Shown piece by piece: positions 63,332 to 64,000 of a DNA stretch of 64,000 nucleotides (the stretch's first letter is position 1; the number at the start of each line of letters is the position of its first letter). The DNA lies in the NCBI GenBank assembly GCA_023409675.1, contig JAEYRC010000393.1, positions 29,547-93,546 of the forward strand, written 5' to 3'. The position numbers were made by a program, and so were the translations under genes. Origin of the DNA: Bacteroidota bacterium (GTDB lineage: Bacteria > Bacteroidota > Bacteroidia > Chitinophagales > Chitinophagaceae). Below the pieces are notes generated by a model. The model searched no databases. It was given only the letters and a program-made list of their open reading frames with translations, and was not told the origin of the DNA.

Positions 63332-63460
63332 TTGAGCTTTTATAAAGTTATGTTGTTGGAAAATCGTAAAAAATACCTGTTCAATTTCTGAAGGGGTTGT
63401 TTTCAGTTCTAGTGAATAGCTTTGTAATGACATTATTTATCAACTTTAAAACTGTGATGT

Positions 63461-63751
63461 ATGACCAACTCAACAAAGGAAACCAATGAAAAATCAAAGA
63501 TTTATCAGACCATTTTATGCAGCCCCGGAATGAATGAAAAATGCAAGATTAATTTGACCATCAGTCGGCAAAATATCCTGTTGTTAAGCCGTCTTATCGA
63601 CGCTGGATTATTGACAGATCAAAACAGATTCAACGATGAAATTATTGCAGCCCTACCTGAAGAATTGTTGGTGGAAATTAAAAGTATTCATGAAGAGATT
63701 TTGAGAAAAGGGGAGCTAACGGAATTCTATGATCGTTTGAAATCTCTTTAA
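63461..63751 (+). CDS. Small protein of unknown function next to oriT
   Basis: A 96-residue soluble, acidic protein divergent from the mob operon. The central part (INLTISRQNILLLSRLIDAG) is amphipathic and helical, and a closing helix includes ELLVEIKSIHEEILRKGEL. I recall similar small ORFs in Bacteroidota conjugative elements, without known function. A regulator of transfer genes is possible by position, but there is no recognisable DNA-binding motif. Confidence 0.65.
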   Translation: MTNSTKETNEKSKIYQTILCSPGMNEKCKINLTISRQNILLLSRLIDAGLLTDQNRFNDEIIAALPEELLVEIKSIHEEILRKGELTEFYDRLKSL

Positions 63752-63931
63752 TAATAAATAAATTATTCAACAATCAATAAAAAATTGAAGCTTAATTTCC
63801 TGTTGTTTCCAAGGACTAAATATTTTTTAACGTATTTAGGATTTGAGTTGGAATGCTTTTATAATTAATCTTAAACGTGTTGTGCTATTAAGAAATGTTA
63901 ATAAATAAAGTGCTAATAGTTTGAATAAAAA

Positions 63932-63989
63932 GATGTTGTGCGATTGTCTTAGTAAGTGACTAAACTACCTAAAACAGATGCACAACATC
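63932..63989. repeat. 10-bp inverted repeat near right edge
   Basis: GATGTTGTGC (63932-63941) and GCACAACATC (63980-63989) are exact complements 38 bp apart; a further GTGTTGTGC lies at about 63878. It may be an operator pair or the start of another element cut off by the window edge. Confidence 0.5.
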
Positions 63990-64000
63990 AAGACGAATTT

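Overview
The window looks like a chromosome segment from a Bacteroidota member, probably Chitinophagaceae-like. The basis is two SusC/SusD pairs, an ECF sigma/FecR pair feeding a SusC with an STN domain, many lipoproteins with the S-C-K-K lipobox style, TANNTTTG-like promoter motifs and the Bacteroidota types of mobilization genes. The species cannot be named from sequence alone.

Left chromosomal part (1-35.9 kb). A Crp/Fnr regulator faces an SOS mutagenesis cassette (umuD-umuC-unknown-SRAP), followed by a DMT exporter. An ECF sigma factor, FecR anti-sigma factor, SusC, SusD, DUF4843 lipoprotein, PKD-like lipoprotein and TlpA-type thioredoxin form one co-directional nutrient-uptake locus (5.4-15.8 kb). 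A repeat-bearing spacer follows. Next come two complete tripartite RND efflux systems, one on each strand (17.3-23.2 and 26.4-32.4 kb). Between them lie a fused sigma/TlpA gene relic, an SDR, a DUF2200 protein, and a DoxX-like/SRPBCC pair. A secreted S9 peptidase with a clear terminator closes this part.

Mannan-type polysaccharide utilization locus (35.9-47.4 kb). On the minus strand: SusC, SusD, a surface glycan-binding protein, an IPT/TIG-repeat protein, a terminator, then two tandem GH26 lipoproteins that share a duplicated leader repeat. A divergent AraC regulator sits upstream, and an 18-bp palindrome lies in the shared intergenic region. Substrate would be bound and imported by SusCD and the glycan-binding proteins and cut by the GH26 enzymes, with AraC as the likely sensor.

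Integrated mobilizable element (about 48.38 kb to beyond the right edge). A 22-bp tRNA 3'-end fragment with its own terminator marks the likely junction. To its right the DNA becomes AT-rich and holds an IS5-like element, an ATPase/restriction-endonuclease pair in which the ATPase has a CxxC hook and PrrC/RloC/HEPN-type C-terminal residues, a PIN-like nuclease, a decayed HEPN gene, an IS3 (IS407-type) insertion flanked by truncated genes, and a mobilization module (coupling protein, relaxase, MobC-like protein and a strong oriT-like hairpin). The most interesting part is this defence-like cargo at 50.6-56.7 kb: four different nuclease-type proteins or relics, three of them RNase-like or possibly so, within 6 kb of one mobile element.
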